DNA from: Paractinoplanes ferrugineus
GTDB lineage: Bacteria > Actinomycetota > Actinomycetes > Mycobacteriales > Micromonosporaceae
DNA: 64,000 nucleotides
Direction of reading: 5' to 3'
Assembly: GCF_016862195.1 (NCBI RefSeq)
Contig: NZ_BOMM01000003.1
Span: 62,001-126,000 of the forward strand
Shown: in pieces, positions 8,116-16,799 of the stretch
Numbering within the stretch: position 1 is the first letter of the stretch
Layout of the letters: each line of letters begins with the position of its first letter
Program-made: the position numbers and the translations under genes
Notes under the pieces: model-generated
What the model was told of the DNA's origin: nothing
Databases searched by the model: none
What the model saw: only the letters and a program-made list of their open reading frames with translations

Positions 8116-9853
8116 ACCAGAAACGGCTCCCGCCGCCGTCGTTGGCGTCCACGCCGACCGTGCCGCCGTGTCGGGTGACGATCCGCTGCACGATGGCCAG
8201 GCCCAGCCCGGTGCCCGGATAGCGTTCGCTGCCGCCGGCCCGGGTGAACGCGTCGAACACCGTGGCCCGCTGCTCGTCGGGGATGCCGATGCCGTGGTCG
8301 GCCACCTCGATCCGGGCCGCGCCGTCGACCACGGTCGCGCTCACCGTGATCTCCGCGGCCCGACCCGCCGGCGTGTACTTGAGGGCGTTGCCGATCAGGT
8401 TGTCGAGGATCTGCCGCACCAGCGTCGGATCGCCGAGAACCATCGGCAGCTCGCCGTGATCGACTCGCGGCGCCGGTTCGATCGGCGCGCTGCCGAGCCG
8501 CTCGGCCAGGACGCTGTCCACCACCTCGCCGAGTTTGATCTCCATCGTCCGCAGCGAATTGCTTTCCGCCATCGCGTACGCGAGGAGGTCATCGATCAGG
8601 CCACGCATCCGAGTCGCACTGCCGCGGACCCGCGAAAGGTAGTTGATCTGTCGTTCGGTCAGGTTTTCACCGTCGTCCTCGGCGAGCAGATCCGAGTAAC
8701 CGAGCACGCTCATGAGCGGGCTGCGCAGGTCGTGCGCGACCACTCCGGCGAAGGCGACCAGCTCCTCCTCCCGGCGGCGCAACTGCTGTTCGACCGCCTC
8801 CCGCCGGGTGATGTCGTGCCGCAGTTCGGCGGTCGCCTCGTCGACCCGGCGCAACGCCCGGTCGCGCGAGGTCACCACGGCCGCGGTCAACGCCGCCAGC
8901 AGCAGCGTGAGCAGCCCGCCGACACCGACGGCGATCCTCGGCAGCCAGGCCTCGGCGGCCGGCCGCAGCCGTTCGGTCGCGGCCACGGTCAGACTCCACT
9001 GGTCCTTGGGGAACGGCAGCACCATCGTGCGGGCCGGGATCGAGTCGTCCAGCCGGGCCGCCGGGCGCCACGTCGCGATCGGGACCGCCGTGCCGTCCAC
9101 CAGGTCGGCGAATTCGACGCTCACCGACTCCCCGGCGATGACCCCGACCGTCTGTCCGAGGAAGTCGCTGCCTCGGAACGTCATCGTGATCCAGCCGCGG
9201 AACTGGCCGGCCTGGCTGGGTGGCGAGGTCGCGTAGACCGGCGCGGCCATCACGAAGGACAGCTCGCCGCCACCGGCGGGCCGGAACGTGTGGCCGGTCG
9301 CGACCATCCCGCTCGACCGGGCCGCCTGCAACGCCGCCGCCACCTCGGGGGTCGCCCGGGAGTCGGATCCGAGCCGGAGTGTGCCGCCGTCCAGCGCCCG
9401 GCCGAGCACCGCGAAGGCATGCCGGCCGTCGCCCGGTTCCGGGTCGAGGGTGAGCCCGCTGCTGCCACGGCCACGCCAATGGGCCTGAAGTGCGGGAACA
9501 TCCGCGGTGGTGGCCGGTACGAAGTAGTTGATCTCGGTTGCGCCGGGCAGTCGCTGCGAGTTGATGGTCGCCGTCATCGCGGCGAACTCCTCGGCCCACA
9601 GCACCGACTGAGCGCCCACCGCGGCCGACAGATCGGACAGTGCCAGCCCGTACTGAATGATCTCCGCCGTGATCACCTTGGCGACGGTGTCCTGCTCCTG
9701 CGCGAACGCCCGCTCCGCCGCCCGGTGCGCCGACACATGCAGGGTGGTGGCGGCGAGCCCGGTGCCGAGCGCCCCGAGCAGCACGACGAGCGCGACGACC
9801 ACCCCGGAGCGCCGCCCGAGTCCGCGCTCGGCGTTCACCTCCCGGGCCACCAT
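8090..9853 (-). CDS. CHASE-domain sensor histidine kinase
   Basis: A 587-residue membrane sensor. One transmembrane helix at about 16-38 and another at 305-328 bracket an extracytoplasmic CHASE domain (about 75-230), a family that binds small ligands such as cytokinin-like molecules or peptides. A short coiled coil (about 330-365) leads to HisKA with H374 in VVAHDLRSPLMS. HATPase_c follows (480-585) with NLIGNALKYT, DHGIGIP and GTGLGLAIVQRI. No cognate response regulator is adjacent. It lies 71 bases behind the DUF4231 gene on the same strand and could be the last gene of the SipW group. Its 3' end overlaps the convergent PAS/GAF kinase by 26 bases. Confidence 0.9.
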   Translation of the reverse strand: MVAREVNAERGLGRRSGVVVALVVLLGALGTGLAATTLHVSAHRAAERAFAQEQDTVAKVITAEIIQYGLALSDLSAAVGAQSVLWAEEFAAMTATINSQRLPGATEINYFVPATTADVPALQAHWRGRGSSGLTLDPEPGDGRHAFAVLGRALDGGTLRLGSDSRATPEVAAALQAARSSGMVATGHTFRPAGGGELSFVMAAPVYATSPPSQAGQFRGWITMTFRGSDFLGQTVGVIAGESVSVEFADLVDGTAVPIATWRPAARLDDSIPARTMVLPFPKDQWSLTVAATERLRPAAEAWLPRIAVGVGGLLTLLLAALTAAVVTSRDRALRRVDEATAELRHDITRREAVEQQLRRREEELVAFAGVVAHDLRSPLMSVLGYSDLLAEDDGENLTERQINYLSRVRGSATRMRGLIDDLLAYAMAESNSLRTMEIKLGEVVDSVLAERLGSAPIEPAPRVDHGELPMVLGDPTLVRQILDNLIGNALKYTPAGRAAEITVSATVVDGAARIEVADHGIGIPDEQRATVFDAFTRAGGSERYPGTGLGLAIVQRIVTRHGGTVGVDANDGGGSRFWFTLPTPRG

Positions 9854-9924
9854 TTCGACGCTACGCGGACGAGCGACTCGAGACGGCCGTTTCCGCCGTG
9901 CGCGCCAGGCCGGGCGCGGCCGGC

Positions 9925-10410
9925 TCAGGCCGCCGGTCCGGGCTGGGCCTTCTCCCGGCGACGACGGCCCCAGCTGCGGGTTTCGGTCAGAACCAGGGCG
10001 TCGATCGCGGCGACCAACTCCTGCCGGCGCTGTGCCGTGCGCTCGGCGTCAGCCAGCAGGCGGTACTGGCTGATCTCGGCGGTGGCCTTGGCCCGGGCCT
10101 CGGAGGCGGCGAGCCAGTCGTCGTGCCACGAGACGATGCGGCGCAGGCCGGCCAGGAAGGCCACCAGCGCGGCGACGGTCGCGGTGATCCACGGCGGCGC
10201 GCTGAGCGCGGCCAGGACGGTGGCGGCACCGGCGAGGAACAGGGCGCCGGCTTCGGAGATGACATAGCGACGACGGGTCCGGCGCATCTGCGCCCCGTAC
10301 CACTCCGCCTGCACCATGGCGTGGACCAGGGCCCGGTCGGCGAGATCGTCGTCGGAGAGCCGTTCGTCGATCTCGATGAGCTGCTGTCGCTGCGCACGGT
10401 TCACCGGCAC
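9925..10410 (-). CDS. DUF4231 (SLATT-like) membrane protein
   Basis: A 161-residue protein with two adjacent hydrophobic helices (about 50-66 and 72-88) followed by a long charged helical tail (90-160). This is the layout of DUF4231/SLATT proteins, two-helix membrane proteins that comparative genomics has linked to nucleotide-dependent or phage-defence effectors. The signature-like segment RRIVSWHDDWLAASEARA follows the second helix. It begins 15 bases after the SipW-DUF5305 stop, so co-transcription is likely. Function is not known; the SLATT relation is from the pattern only. Confidence 0.75.
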   Translation of the reverse strand: MPVNRAQRQQLIEIDERLSDDDLADRALVHAMVQAEWYGAQMRRTRRRYVISEAGALFLAGAATVLAALSAPPWITATVAALVAFLAGLRRIVSWHDDWLAASEARAKATAEISQYRLLADAERTAQRRQELVAAIDALVLTETRSWGRRRREKAQPGPAA

Positions 10411-10425
10411 AGTGTGCCGGGATGG

Positions 10426-12108
10426 TCAAGAGACCGGCGAGGCCTCGGTGCGATGCTTGCCCGCCGCGCTCTGATCGATCAGTTCCACATTCTGCAGAGT
10501 CGGTTCGCCGTCGAGCGGCACCCGATAGCGATAGGTGATTCCCTCGTCGCGCACCACGAAGTCGTCGGCCTCGGGCCGCCGCCACGTGAGAATCATCTGA
10601 CCGTAGCGTTCGGAGAGTCGGACCAGCGCCGGGAAGTTGTCGACGTTGACCACCGGCTTGCCGGGCGGGCTCGCCATCGGTTCGACGTGCACGAGCAGCT
10701 GGGGATAGCGGCGCTCGATCTCGGCCCGGGTCCGCACCGGCAGCTTGCGCAGGGCCGCGAAAAGGACCAGGGCGGCGATCACCACGGCACCGAGCAGGGC
10801 GAGGAACGCGTACGAGCGGGCCTGTGAAGCCGTCAGCAAGGAATGCCCGAACACCGTTATCTCGCGCGCCACCACGAGGTCGGGCGCGGTGGTGTCGGTC
10901 TCGGTCACGAACTTCGCCCCCTGACCGGGACTCAGCTGGACCGGGCTCACCACCAGTTGCAGGGGCGCGACCAGGTTGTTCAGGCCGGGCGAGGTGACCT
11001 GCGCGACCAGGCCCACGGCCACCTGGCCCTTGGGCCCGCTGCCGATCGCGGCGGTCGCCTCGTCGGCCCGGGCGACCAGGGCCGCGAGGTCGAGGGGAAC
11101 GGTGGCGTCGAAGCGGGTCGCGGTGAAAGCCGTCGTCTTGACCAGGGTCTGACTCGTGTGCCAGCCGGTCCCGTTGGTAAGCGTGGCGGTCAGCGTGAAG
11201 GTGCCGGCCGGACCGTCGTAACGCGCGTTGACGGTCACCCGGTCGGCGAGCCGTCGGAAGATCGGGTCGGGTGACCGGGCCGTCGTGCCGTCGTAGGCGG
11301 CCGACAGCGGCACCTTCGCGGAGTAGGCGTACGTGATCGACTGGGCCGGCGTCCGGGCGGCGGCCTTTCGCTCGGCGACCGGCTTCATCCAGCCGAGAAC
11401 TCCCAGGACCAGGGCCAGCAGCAACAACGAGGCGGCGGTGGCCGCGGCCGCGCGCAACATCGGCGACAGGCGCTCGACCGCCTTGTACACCGCCGCGGCG
11501 GACGCCCATGAGCCTGTCTGGCCGGACGACATGGCCTTCACCCTTTTCTTCCGGCGACCGCGCGGGATGTCCCGGCGTGTCCGCGCCGTCATGGCCGACC
11601 CGCTGATGACCAGGAAGGTGAGCATGCCGATGCCGCTCGGGCCCAGCAGCGGTTTCAGCCAGATGCTGCCGTGCGGAACGCGCAGGACGGCGCGGCCGAT
11701 CATCTCCTCGGTCGTGGGGGTGAGCAGGTCGGTGGACTCGTTGTTGTCGCCCCGCATCACGAATCCCGAAGAGCCGCTCCCGCCGATGATGCGATGCAGG
11801 ACCCGCTGCCCGGGACTTTTCCCATGATAGGCGGCGATCTGCCCGACCTGGTACGAATCGGCCTTCACGACGAAGACCAGGTCGTTCTGGTAATAGACCG
11901 GGTTCATGCTGACGCCCTGGGTGACGACGTAACCGATCCGGTCCGTCATGACCGCCCAAGCACCGATGGCCGCCATCCCAAGGATGGCGGCCACGAGGTA
12001 GGTGCGAACGGATTTCTGGATCGGTTTCCCCCGGGCTCGCGAAGCTGATGTCAGCCTCGCATCGCGAGTTACCGGATGAAGTGGGTTAGGCGATCGCCAG
12101 TCCGACAT
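10426..12108 (-). CDS. SipW-type signal peptidase I fused to a DUF5305 domain
   Basis: A 560-residue membrane protein. Residues 1-175 form an S26 signal peptidase of the ER/SipW type: TM helix near 38-56, catalytic Ser67 in QGVSMNPVYY, and His105 in RVLHRIIGG where classical Lep has lysine, plus MRGDNNES. A second helix (about 155-173), a short basic cytoplasmic stretch, another helix (218-240) and an extracytoplasmic beta domain follow. The last part is a helix (435-455) and a conserved tail (RAEIERRYPQLLVHV and YRYRVPLDGEP) typical of DUF5305. The ATG at 12108 lies inside the preceding gene (23-base overlap) and has no clear ribosome site, so translation may be coupled. Probable role: cleaving the small exported protein encoded just upstream. 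Confidence 0.85.
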   Translation of the reverse strand: MSDWRSPNPLHPVTRDARLTSASRARGKPIQKSVRTYLVAAILGMAAIGAWAVMTDRIGYVVTQGVSMNPVYYQNDLVFVVKADSYQVGQIAAYHGKSPGQRVLHRIIGGSGSSGFVMRGDNNESTDLLTPTTEEMIGRAVLRVPHGSIWLKPLLGPSGIGMLTFLVISGSAMTARTRRDIPRGRRKKRVKAMSSGQTGSWASAAAVYKAVERLSPMLRAAAATAASLLLLALVLGVLGWMKPVAERKAAARTPAQSITYAYSAKVPLSAAYDGTTARSPDPIFRRLADRVTVNARYDGPAGTFTLTATLTNGTGWHTSQTLVKTTAFTATRFDATVPLDLAALVARADEATAAIGSGPKGQVAVGLVAQVTSPGLNNLVAPLQLVVSPVQLSPGQGAKFVTETDTTAPDLVVAREITVFGHSLLTASQARSYAFLALLGAVVIAALVLFAALRKLPVRTRAEIERRYPQLLVHVEPMASPPGKPVVNVDNFPALVRLSERYGQMILTWRRPEADDFVVRDEGITYRYRVPLDGEPTLQNVELIDQSAAGKHRTEASPVS

Positions 12109-12568
12109 TGGTGATACCGGCGTAGTAACCGGCGGCGACGGGAGTGGTGTCCATGGTGTCGCACGTGACGGTCGACGTGGCGGCGGTAAGCACGACCGCG
12201 GGCGCGGAGGCGTGCAGGATCGGGCCGCCGCTGATGTTGCCGCTGCACGACCACTGGGTCGCCGGGGCGGTGAGCGTGCCGCCGGTCGGAGTGATGGTGA
12301 GCGTCTTGCCGTTGGCGCCGGCGACGACCACCACGATCCTGGTGGTGTGGCTGCCGGTGCCGTCGGTCGTGAGGGTGACCGAGTTGATCGTCGCGCCGTT
12401 GATCACCTGGGTGACAGTGCCACCGATGAACTGGTTGTCGCCGGTGACACCGGGGGTGCTGCCGCCGGCGAAGGAGACACCGGAGCCGGTAAGCGCGGTG
12501 GTGCCCGCCGCGACGATCCCGGCCGCTACGACTCCACCGGCGATCTGAAGCATGCCCAACGAACGCAT
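12086..12568 (-). CDS. Small exported beta-rich protein, likely SipW substrate
   Basis: A 160-residue protein. I chose the ATG at 12568 because AAGGGG stands ten bases upstream and a hydrophobic export segment begins at once (residues 5-32, LQIAGGVVAAGIVAAGTTAL). The mature part is rich in T, V, G and N, alternates hydrophobic and polar residues as in beta-sheets, and has only two cysteines (SWC-like at about 113 and VTC near 139), which could form one disulfide. No catalytic motif is seen. It overlaps the SipW-type peptidase gene. By analogy with TasA/camelysin loci, where a dedicated peptidase matures a fibre or surface protein, it may be a structural surface protein; that is inference. Confidence 0.75.
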   Translation of the reverse strand: MRSLGMLQIAGGVVAAGIVAAGTTALTGSGVSFAGGSTPGVTGDNQFIGGTVTQVINGATINSVTLTTDGTGSHTTRIVVVVAGANGKTLTITPTGGTLTAPATQWSCSGNISGGPILHASAPAVVLTAATSTVTCDTMDTTPVAAGYYAGITNVGLAIA

Positions 12569-12823
12569 AGGATCAATTCCCCTTGTTTCGGCAGCCAGCC
12601 GGACGATCGCCCTCGTGGCCTGGAGTTCGGTGGGCTTCCGTGCGCACCGTTTGACACCTGATGAATCGGTCGCGGACGGTTGCTCGTAAATATTTCGGCC
12701 GGGTTCTCCGGCGTTTTCCGAGGGGATTTCCGGCCGGTCCGACCCACGGGTTGCCGTGACCGTGCTGACGCACCTCGAGTCCCGCAACGGCCACCGGGGA
12801 CGCGGTCTGGGAGAATGGCCGAG

Positions 12824-13522
12824 ATGGGCGAACGGGTGCTGCAAGCGGACTGCGCGAGTTGCGCGGGGCTCTGCTGCGTCGTGCCGGCCTTCGTGAAATC
12901 GTCAGACTTCGCGATCACTAAAGCCGCCGGCCGGGCCTGTCCCAATTTGTCGGACCGATTCCGGTGCACCATTCACGAGAAGCTCGACGAAAAGGGCTTC
13001 CACGGGTGCGTGGTGTTCGACTGTTTCGGGGCGGGGCAGCGCATCACCCAGGAGAACCCCGGTGCCGACCTGTCGACCGTGCGGCAGTTGCACGAGCTGA
13101 TGTGGTTGCTGACCGAGGCGCTGAAGCTCGACGCCGCGACGCCCGTACACAAGAAGATGCGCGACGCCCTCGCCGAGATCGATCACCTGGCGGGCGGGAC
13201 GCCCGCGGCCGAGCAGGCCGAGGCGCAGCGGCGGAAGGTCAACCCGCTGTTGCTGAAAGCGAGTCACCTGGCTCGGGCCGGCACCAAGCGGGCCGATCAT
13301 CGCGGGGCCAACCTGATCGGTCGCAGGATGCGCGGCGCCGATCTGCGGGGGGCGAGTCTGCGGGGCGCGCTGTTGATCGGGGCCGACCTGCGTGGCGCCG
13401 ATCTCCGGCGGGCTGATTTCACCGGCGCCGACCTGCGCGGGGCCGATCTGCGCGGGGCCGATCTCGAAGATGCCCTTTTCCTGACGGGTTCACAACTGCG
13501 CGCGGCGGTCACTGATCCCTAG
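12824..13522 (+). CDS. Cysteine-cluster (YkgJ-like) pentapeptide-repeat protein
   Basis: A 232-residue protein with two parts. Residues 1-75 carry a cysteine cluster (CASCAGLCC, then ACPNLSDRFRC, then HGCVVFDCFG) whose C-x2-C-x3-CC and later cysteines resemble YkgJ-type metal-chelating domains. Residues 155-225 are a pentapeptide-repeat beta-helix of A(D/N)LRGA units. The ATG at 12824 was chosen over 12815 because GGGAG at 12809-12813 then sits ten bases away. It stops ten bases before terC, so the two are probably co-transcribed. Pentapeptide proteins may mimic DNA or act as scaffolds; here neither role is shown. Confidence 0.8.
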   Translation: MGERVLQADCASCAGLCCVVPAFVKSSDFAITKAAGRACPNLSDRFRCTIHEKLDEKGFHGCVVFDCFGAGQRITQENPGADLSTVRQLHELMWLLTEALKLDAATPVHKKMRDALAEIDHLAGGTPAAEQAEAQRRKVNPLLLKASHLARAGTKRADHRGANLIGRRMRGADLRGASLRGALLIGADLRGADLRRADFTGADLRGADLRGADLEDALFLTGSQLRAAVTDP

Positions 13523-13531
13523 GATGTGCCC

Positions 13532-14746
13532 ATGCTGTGGCTGCTGACCGTTCTGGGCATTGTCGGTCTGCTGCTCTTCGACTTCTTCTTCCATGTGCGC
13601 AAGGCGCACGTGCCGACACTCGGCGAGGCCGCCCGCTGGACGGCGATCTACGTGTCCATCGCGCTGCTGTTCGGGCTCGGCGTCACGATCTTCGGTGGCG
13701 GGCAGATGGGTGCGGAGTACTTCGCCGGCTATGTCACCGAGGAGGCGCTGTCGGTCGACAACCTCTTCGTCTTCCTGTTACTGCTGTCCAGCTTCAAGGT
13801 GCCGCGGGCGGACCAGCAGAAGGTGCTGCTCGTGGGCATCGCGGTGTCGCTGGCGGCGCGCACCGGGTTCATCTTCCTGGGTGCCGCGCTGATCAACTCG
13901 TTCGCCTGGGTGTTCTACCTGTTCGGCCTGATCCTGCTGCTCACGGCCGGCAACCTGCTGCGCGAGCAGGGGCGCGACGACGACGAGACGCCCGACAACT
14001 TCGTGATCCGGGTGGCCCGCCGCTTCCTGAGCACCTCGGACGTGTACGACGGCGACAAGCTCTTCACCGACCAGGACGGCCGTCGCGTGATGACGCCGAT
14101 GCTGCTGGTCATGGTCGCGATCGGCGGCACCGACATCCTGTTCGCGCTCGACTCCATCCCGGCCATCTTCGGCTTGACCCAGAACGTCTACCTGGTCTTC
14201 ACCGCGACCGCGTTCTCCCTGCTGGGCCTGCGCCAGCTGTACTTCCTGATCGACGGGCTGCTCGACCGGCTGGTCTACCTGTCCTACGGGCTGGCCGCGA
14301 TCCTGGCGCTGATCGGCGTGAAGCTGATCCTGCACGCCATGCACGAGAACAACGTGCCGTTCATCAACGACGGCGACCCGATCCACGCCGCCGAGATCTC
14401 CACCGGCCTGTCCCTGACGCTCATCGTCGGCATCCTGACCCTCACCGTGGTGGTCTCGCTGCTGAGCCCGAAGGGGCGGGCGCAGACCTCGGTGGCCGCC
14501 GCCCGCCGGCGCGCGCTGGAGTTCCTCGACATCGAGTCCGACCCGAACTACTGCGACGAGATCTTCCACCGCCTGCTCGACGAGGAGAAGCAGTTGTCGC
14601 AGCTGCCGGAGCGCTACCGGAAGCGCGTCCGGGCGCAGGAGGAGCTGATGGCGCTGATCCGCCGAGCCCACGAGGAGCACACCGCGCGGGTGGCGGACGG
14701 CCGCTGTTTCGCGCCCGCCGACCCCGGATCAGATGGGACGCGCTGA
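13532..14746 (+). CDS. TerC family integral membrane protein
   Basis: A 404-residue TerC/Alx-type protein with about nine membrane helices. The family signature is clear: EYFAGYVTEEALSVDNLFVF in helix two, GGTDILFALDSIPAIFGLT later, and RQLYFLIDGLLDRL. The acidic residues within these helices are the conserved ones thought to conduct metal ions; relatives export manganese or help metallate secreted proteins, and some are linked to tellurite resistance. The C-terminal 70 residues form a charged cytosolic tail. The ATG at 13532 has AGGAT seven bases upstream and is preferred to GTG 13526. The last 18 bases overlap the convergent gene. Confidence 0.9.
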   Translation: MLWLLTVLGIVGLLLFDFFFHVRKAHVPTLGEAARWTAIYVSIALLFGLGVTIFGGGQMGAEYFAGYVTEEALSVDNLFVFLLLLSSFKVPRADQQKVLLVGIAVSLAARTGFIFLGAALINSFAWVFYLFGLILLLTAGNLLREQGRDDDETPDNFVIRVARRFLSTSDVYDGDKLFTDQDGRRVMTPMLLVMVAIGGTDILFALDSIPAIFGLTQNVYLVFTATAFSLLGLRQLYFLIDGLLDRLVYLSYGLAAILALIGVKLILHAMHENNVPFINDGDPIHAAEISTGLSLTLIVGILTLTVVVSLLSPKGRAQTSVAAARRRALEFLDIESDPNYCDEIFHRLLDEEKQLSQLPERYRKRVRAQEELMALIRRAHEEHTARVADGRCFAPADPGSDGTR

Positions 14747-15772
14747 GCCCAACTCGTCGTCGACCGACCGGCGCTGGTTGAGGCCGCGGTTGCGGGCCGA
14801 GTTGGCGGCGAGCCGGGCGGCGGTGCGGCGCACCTGCTCGGCGCGGTCGGGCTGCTCGCCGGGGCCGCCGAGGTAGGCGGAGAGGTTGGTGCTCTGCGGC
14901 TGCCCGAAGTCGCGGCCGGCGACCAGGTTGGCGACCCGGGCGGCCAGGTCGGCGGCGCGGGCCGCGAGATCGGGCGTGCCTCGCAGGGTGGCGGCGTCGG
15001 CGGGCTGGGCCGGGCGGACCCCGGCGGCGGAGTCGAAGCCGGGCCGCGGGACCTGCGGCGGGGTGGTGCCGAACCCGGGGTCATCGGCCACCGGCCACGC
15101 GGTGCCGGCGGCGGGCGTGGCCCATTCCGAGGCGGGCGCGGACCATTCCGAGGCGGAGGCCGGGACCGCTGCCGAGGCGCTGTAGGAGGGCTGCGGCTGG
15201 GGCTTGCGCGCCGGGGTGACCGCCACCGAGCCGAGCAGCGACACGGTCTGGCCCTCGCCGCCCTGGTAGTTGCTGAACTCGGGGCCGATCACGAGCCGGG
15301 ACAACATGCGAACCTGCGGGGCCGGGATGCCGAGCTCGGCGGCGTGCTCGACGCGGTAGCGCGCGATCGCCTGTCGTAACACGTTGGCCAGGCGGTCGGC
15401 GTCACCGACGGTGGCGATGTCGCCGCCCGCGAAGACCAGCGCCGGGAACGTGCCACTCGGACCCGCGCAGACCAGCTGGATCTGGGTGACGGTGGCGGAG
15501 CGGCCGGAGTCGCGGTTGCCCGGCTGTACCCGCAGGTGTTGTGGCCAGGGCCAGGGCAGATCGCCGGTGGAGCCGGTGGCGGCATCCCGGTAGATCACCC
15601 GGTCGTCGGTGACGAAGACCTCGGTCTCCTCCGGCAAGGTCCAGCGCGGCAGCGAGCTGGGCTCCTCGAACGCGTACTCCGCCACGGCGCAGCGGCCGCT
15701 CCAGAGCACGCGTGCGCCGGCCGTGTCACCGGCGGACGTGCCCGGCTCGGCCAGGAAAAACTTGTCGATCAT
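14729..15772 (-). CDS. Hypothetical actinobacterial protein with Pro/Ala-rich tail
   Basis: A 347-residue protein. Residues 1-185 look folded, with a PH/GRAM-like flavour (VLWSGRCAVAEYAF, VFVTDDRVIYRD, LPWPWPQHLRVQPG). The rest is a low-complexity tail rich in A, P, S and Q that ends in alanine-rich helices. There is no signal peptide or membrane helix. A strong ribosome site (GGGGGG six bases before the ATG) fixes the start. The role is unknown; a lipid or protein-binding adaptor is only a guess. It converges on terC with an 18-base overlap. Confidence 0.7.
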   Translation of the reverse strand: MIDKFFLAEPGTSAGDTAGARVLWSGRCAVAEYAFEEPSSLPRWTLPEETEVFVTDDRVIYRDAATGSTGDLPWPWPQHLRVQPGNRDSGRSATVTQIQLVCAGPSGTFPALVFAGGDIATVGDADRLANVLRQAIARYRVEHAAELGIPAPQVRMLSRLVIGPEFSNYQGGEGQTVSLLGSVAVTPARKPQPQPSYSASAAVPASASEWSAPASEWATPAAGTAWPVADDPGFGTTPPQVPRPGFDSAAGVRPAQPADAATLRGTPDLAARAADLAARVANLVAGRDFGQPQSTNLSAYLGGPGEQPDRAEQVRRTAARLAANSARNRGLNQRRSVDDELGSARPI

Positions 15773-15899
15773 GCGCCTACCCCCCAGTCGGCGACCGCGA
15801 GAGGAACGCGGCTGGCTCCGATTACATCCGAGTAACTTCGGCCGCGACAAGTCACCGGTGGGGATTCACACCGGATTTGTTGACAACAACGCGACTTAG

Positions 15900-16766
15900 T
15901 TACTTTCTGTTACTGAACAATCCCGCTGGGGGGACGGGCGAGGCGACCGCGTCACTGTCGGTGACAGGTGCAACGCCACCGGTAAATCGATAAAGATCAG
16001 TTTCTACCCGGCCCGGGAACCAGTCGCCGGCGGCGCGGCGGGTGAGCTCGGCGATCGGGGGCGGGATGCGACCGGCGAGCACCACGAGGTTGCCGAACCG
16101 GCGGCCGCGCAGCACCGCGGCGTCGGCCACCAGGCACGCCTCGGGCAGCGCCGCGCGGATCGTGGCGACCTGACCGCGGGCGAACTTCAGCGGCGGGCCG
16201 TCGGCGACGTTGGCAACCAGCCAGCCGGCCGGGGCCAGCACCCGGGCCACCTGCTGGACGAACTCGGCCGAGGCGAGGTGGGCGGGGGTGCGCGAGCCGG
16301 CGAAGACGTCCAGGACGACCAGGTCGTAGCCGGCCTCCCGGATGCCCTCGACGGCCGCGCGGGCGTCGGCCACACGTACCCGGATCGAAGCCTTGGCCGG
16401 AAGCGGCAGCTCTCGCCGCACCATCTCGACGAGCGGTCCGTCGATCTCCACCACCCGCTGCGGGGAGCCGGGCCGGGTCGCCGCGACGTATCGGGGCAGC
16501 GTGAGTGCCCCGCCGCCGAGGTGCAGCACACGCAGCGGTTGCCCGGGTGGCGCGATGAGGTCGATCGCCGCGGCCATCCGCCGGATGTACTCGAACTCGA
16601 GGTGGGTGGGGTCGCGGAGGTCGACGTGGGACTGCGGGGCGCCGTCGAGCAGCAGGGTGAACGACTCGGGCCGGTCAGCTTCTCCGATGAGCTCGGCAAC
16701 CCCGGAGGCGACCGTCTCGACGATCCTTTTATTGCGAAGCGACACATTAATCCTTGAAATAGCCAT
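15900..16766 (-). CDS. Spermidine-synthase-like methyltransferase-fold protein
   Basis: A 288-residue protein with the Rossmann fold of spermidine synthases: VLHLGGGALTLPRY (motif I), VVEIDGPLVEMVRRELP (motif II), VRVADARAAVE and YDLVVLDVFAGSRTPAHL. Actinobacteria carry several such SpeE-fold proteins whose acceptors are unknown; real polyamine synthesis cannot be claimed. The ATG at 16766 begins MAISRINVSL. The start lacks a good ribosome site. It is divergent from the next gene with only 33 bases between start codons. Confidence 0.8.
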   Translation of the reverse strand: MAISRINVSLRNKRIVETVASGVAELIGEADRPESFTLLLDGAPQSHVDLRDPTHLEFEYIRRMAAAIDLIAPPGQPLRVLHLGGGALTLPRYVAATRPGSPQRVVEIDGPLVEMVRRELPLPAKASIRVRVADARAAVEGIREAGYDLVVLDVFAGSRTPAHLASAEFVQQVARVLAPAGWLVANVADGPPLKFARGQVATIRAALPEACLVADAAVLRGRRFGNLVVLAGRIPPPIAELTRRAAGDWFPGRVETDLYRFTGGVAPVTDSDAVASPVPPAGLFSNRK

Positions 16767-16799
16767 ATACGACGTGGTGCGGCTTTTAAGCTGGTTACC
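16767..16799. promoter_or_regulatory. Very short divergent promoter region
   Basis: Only 33 bases separate the start codons of two divergent genes. The AT-rich core GGCTTTTAAGC (about 16781-16791) is the single plausible -10 element for both strands and is nearly palindromic. Neither gene has a Shine-Dalgarno sequence, so short or absent leaders are likely. Confidence 0.4.
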
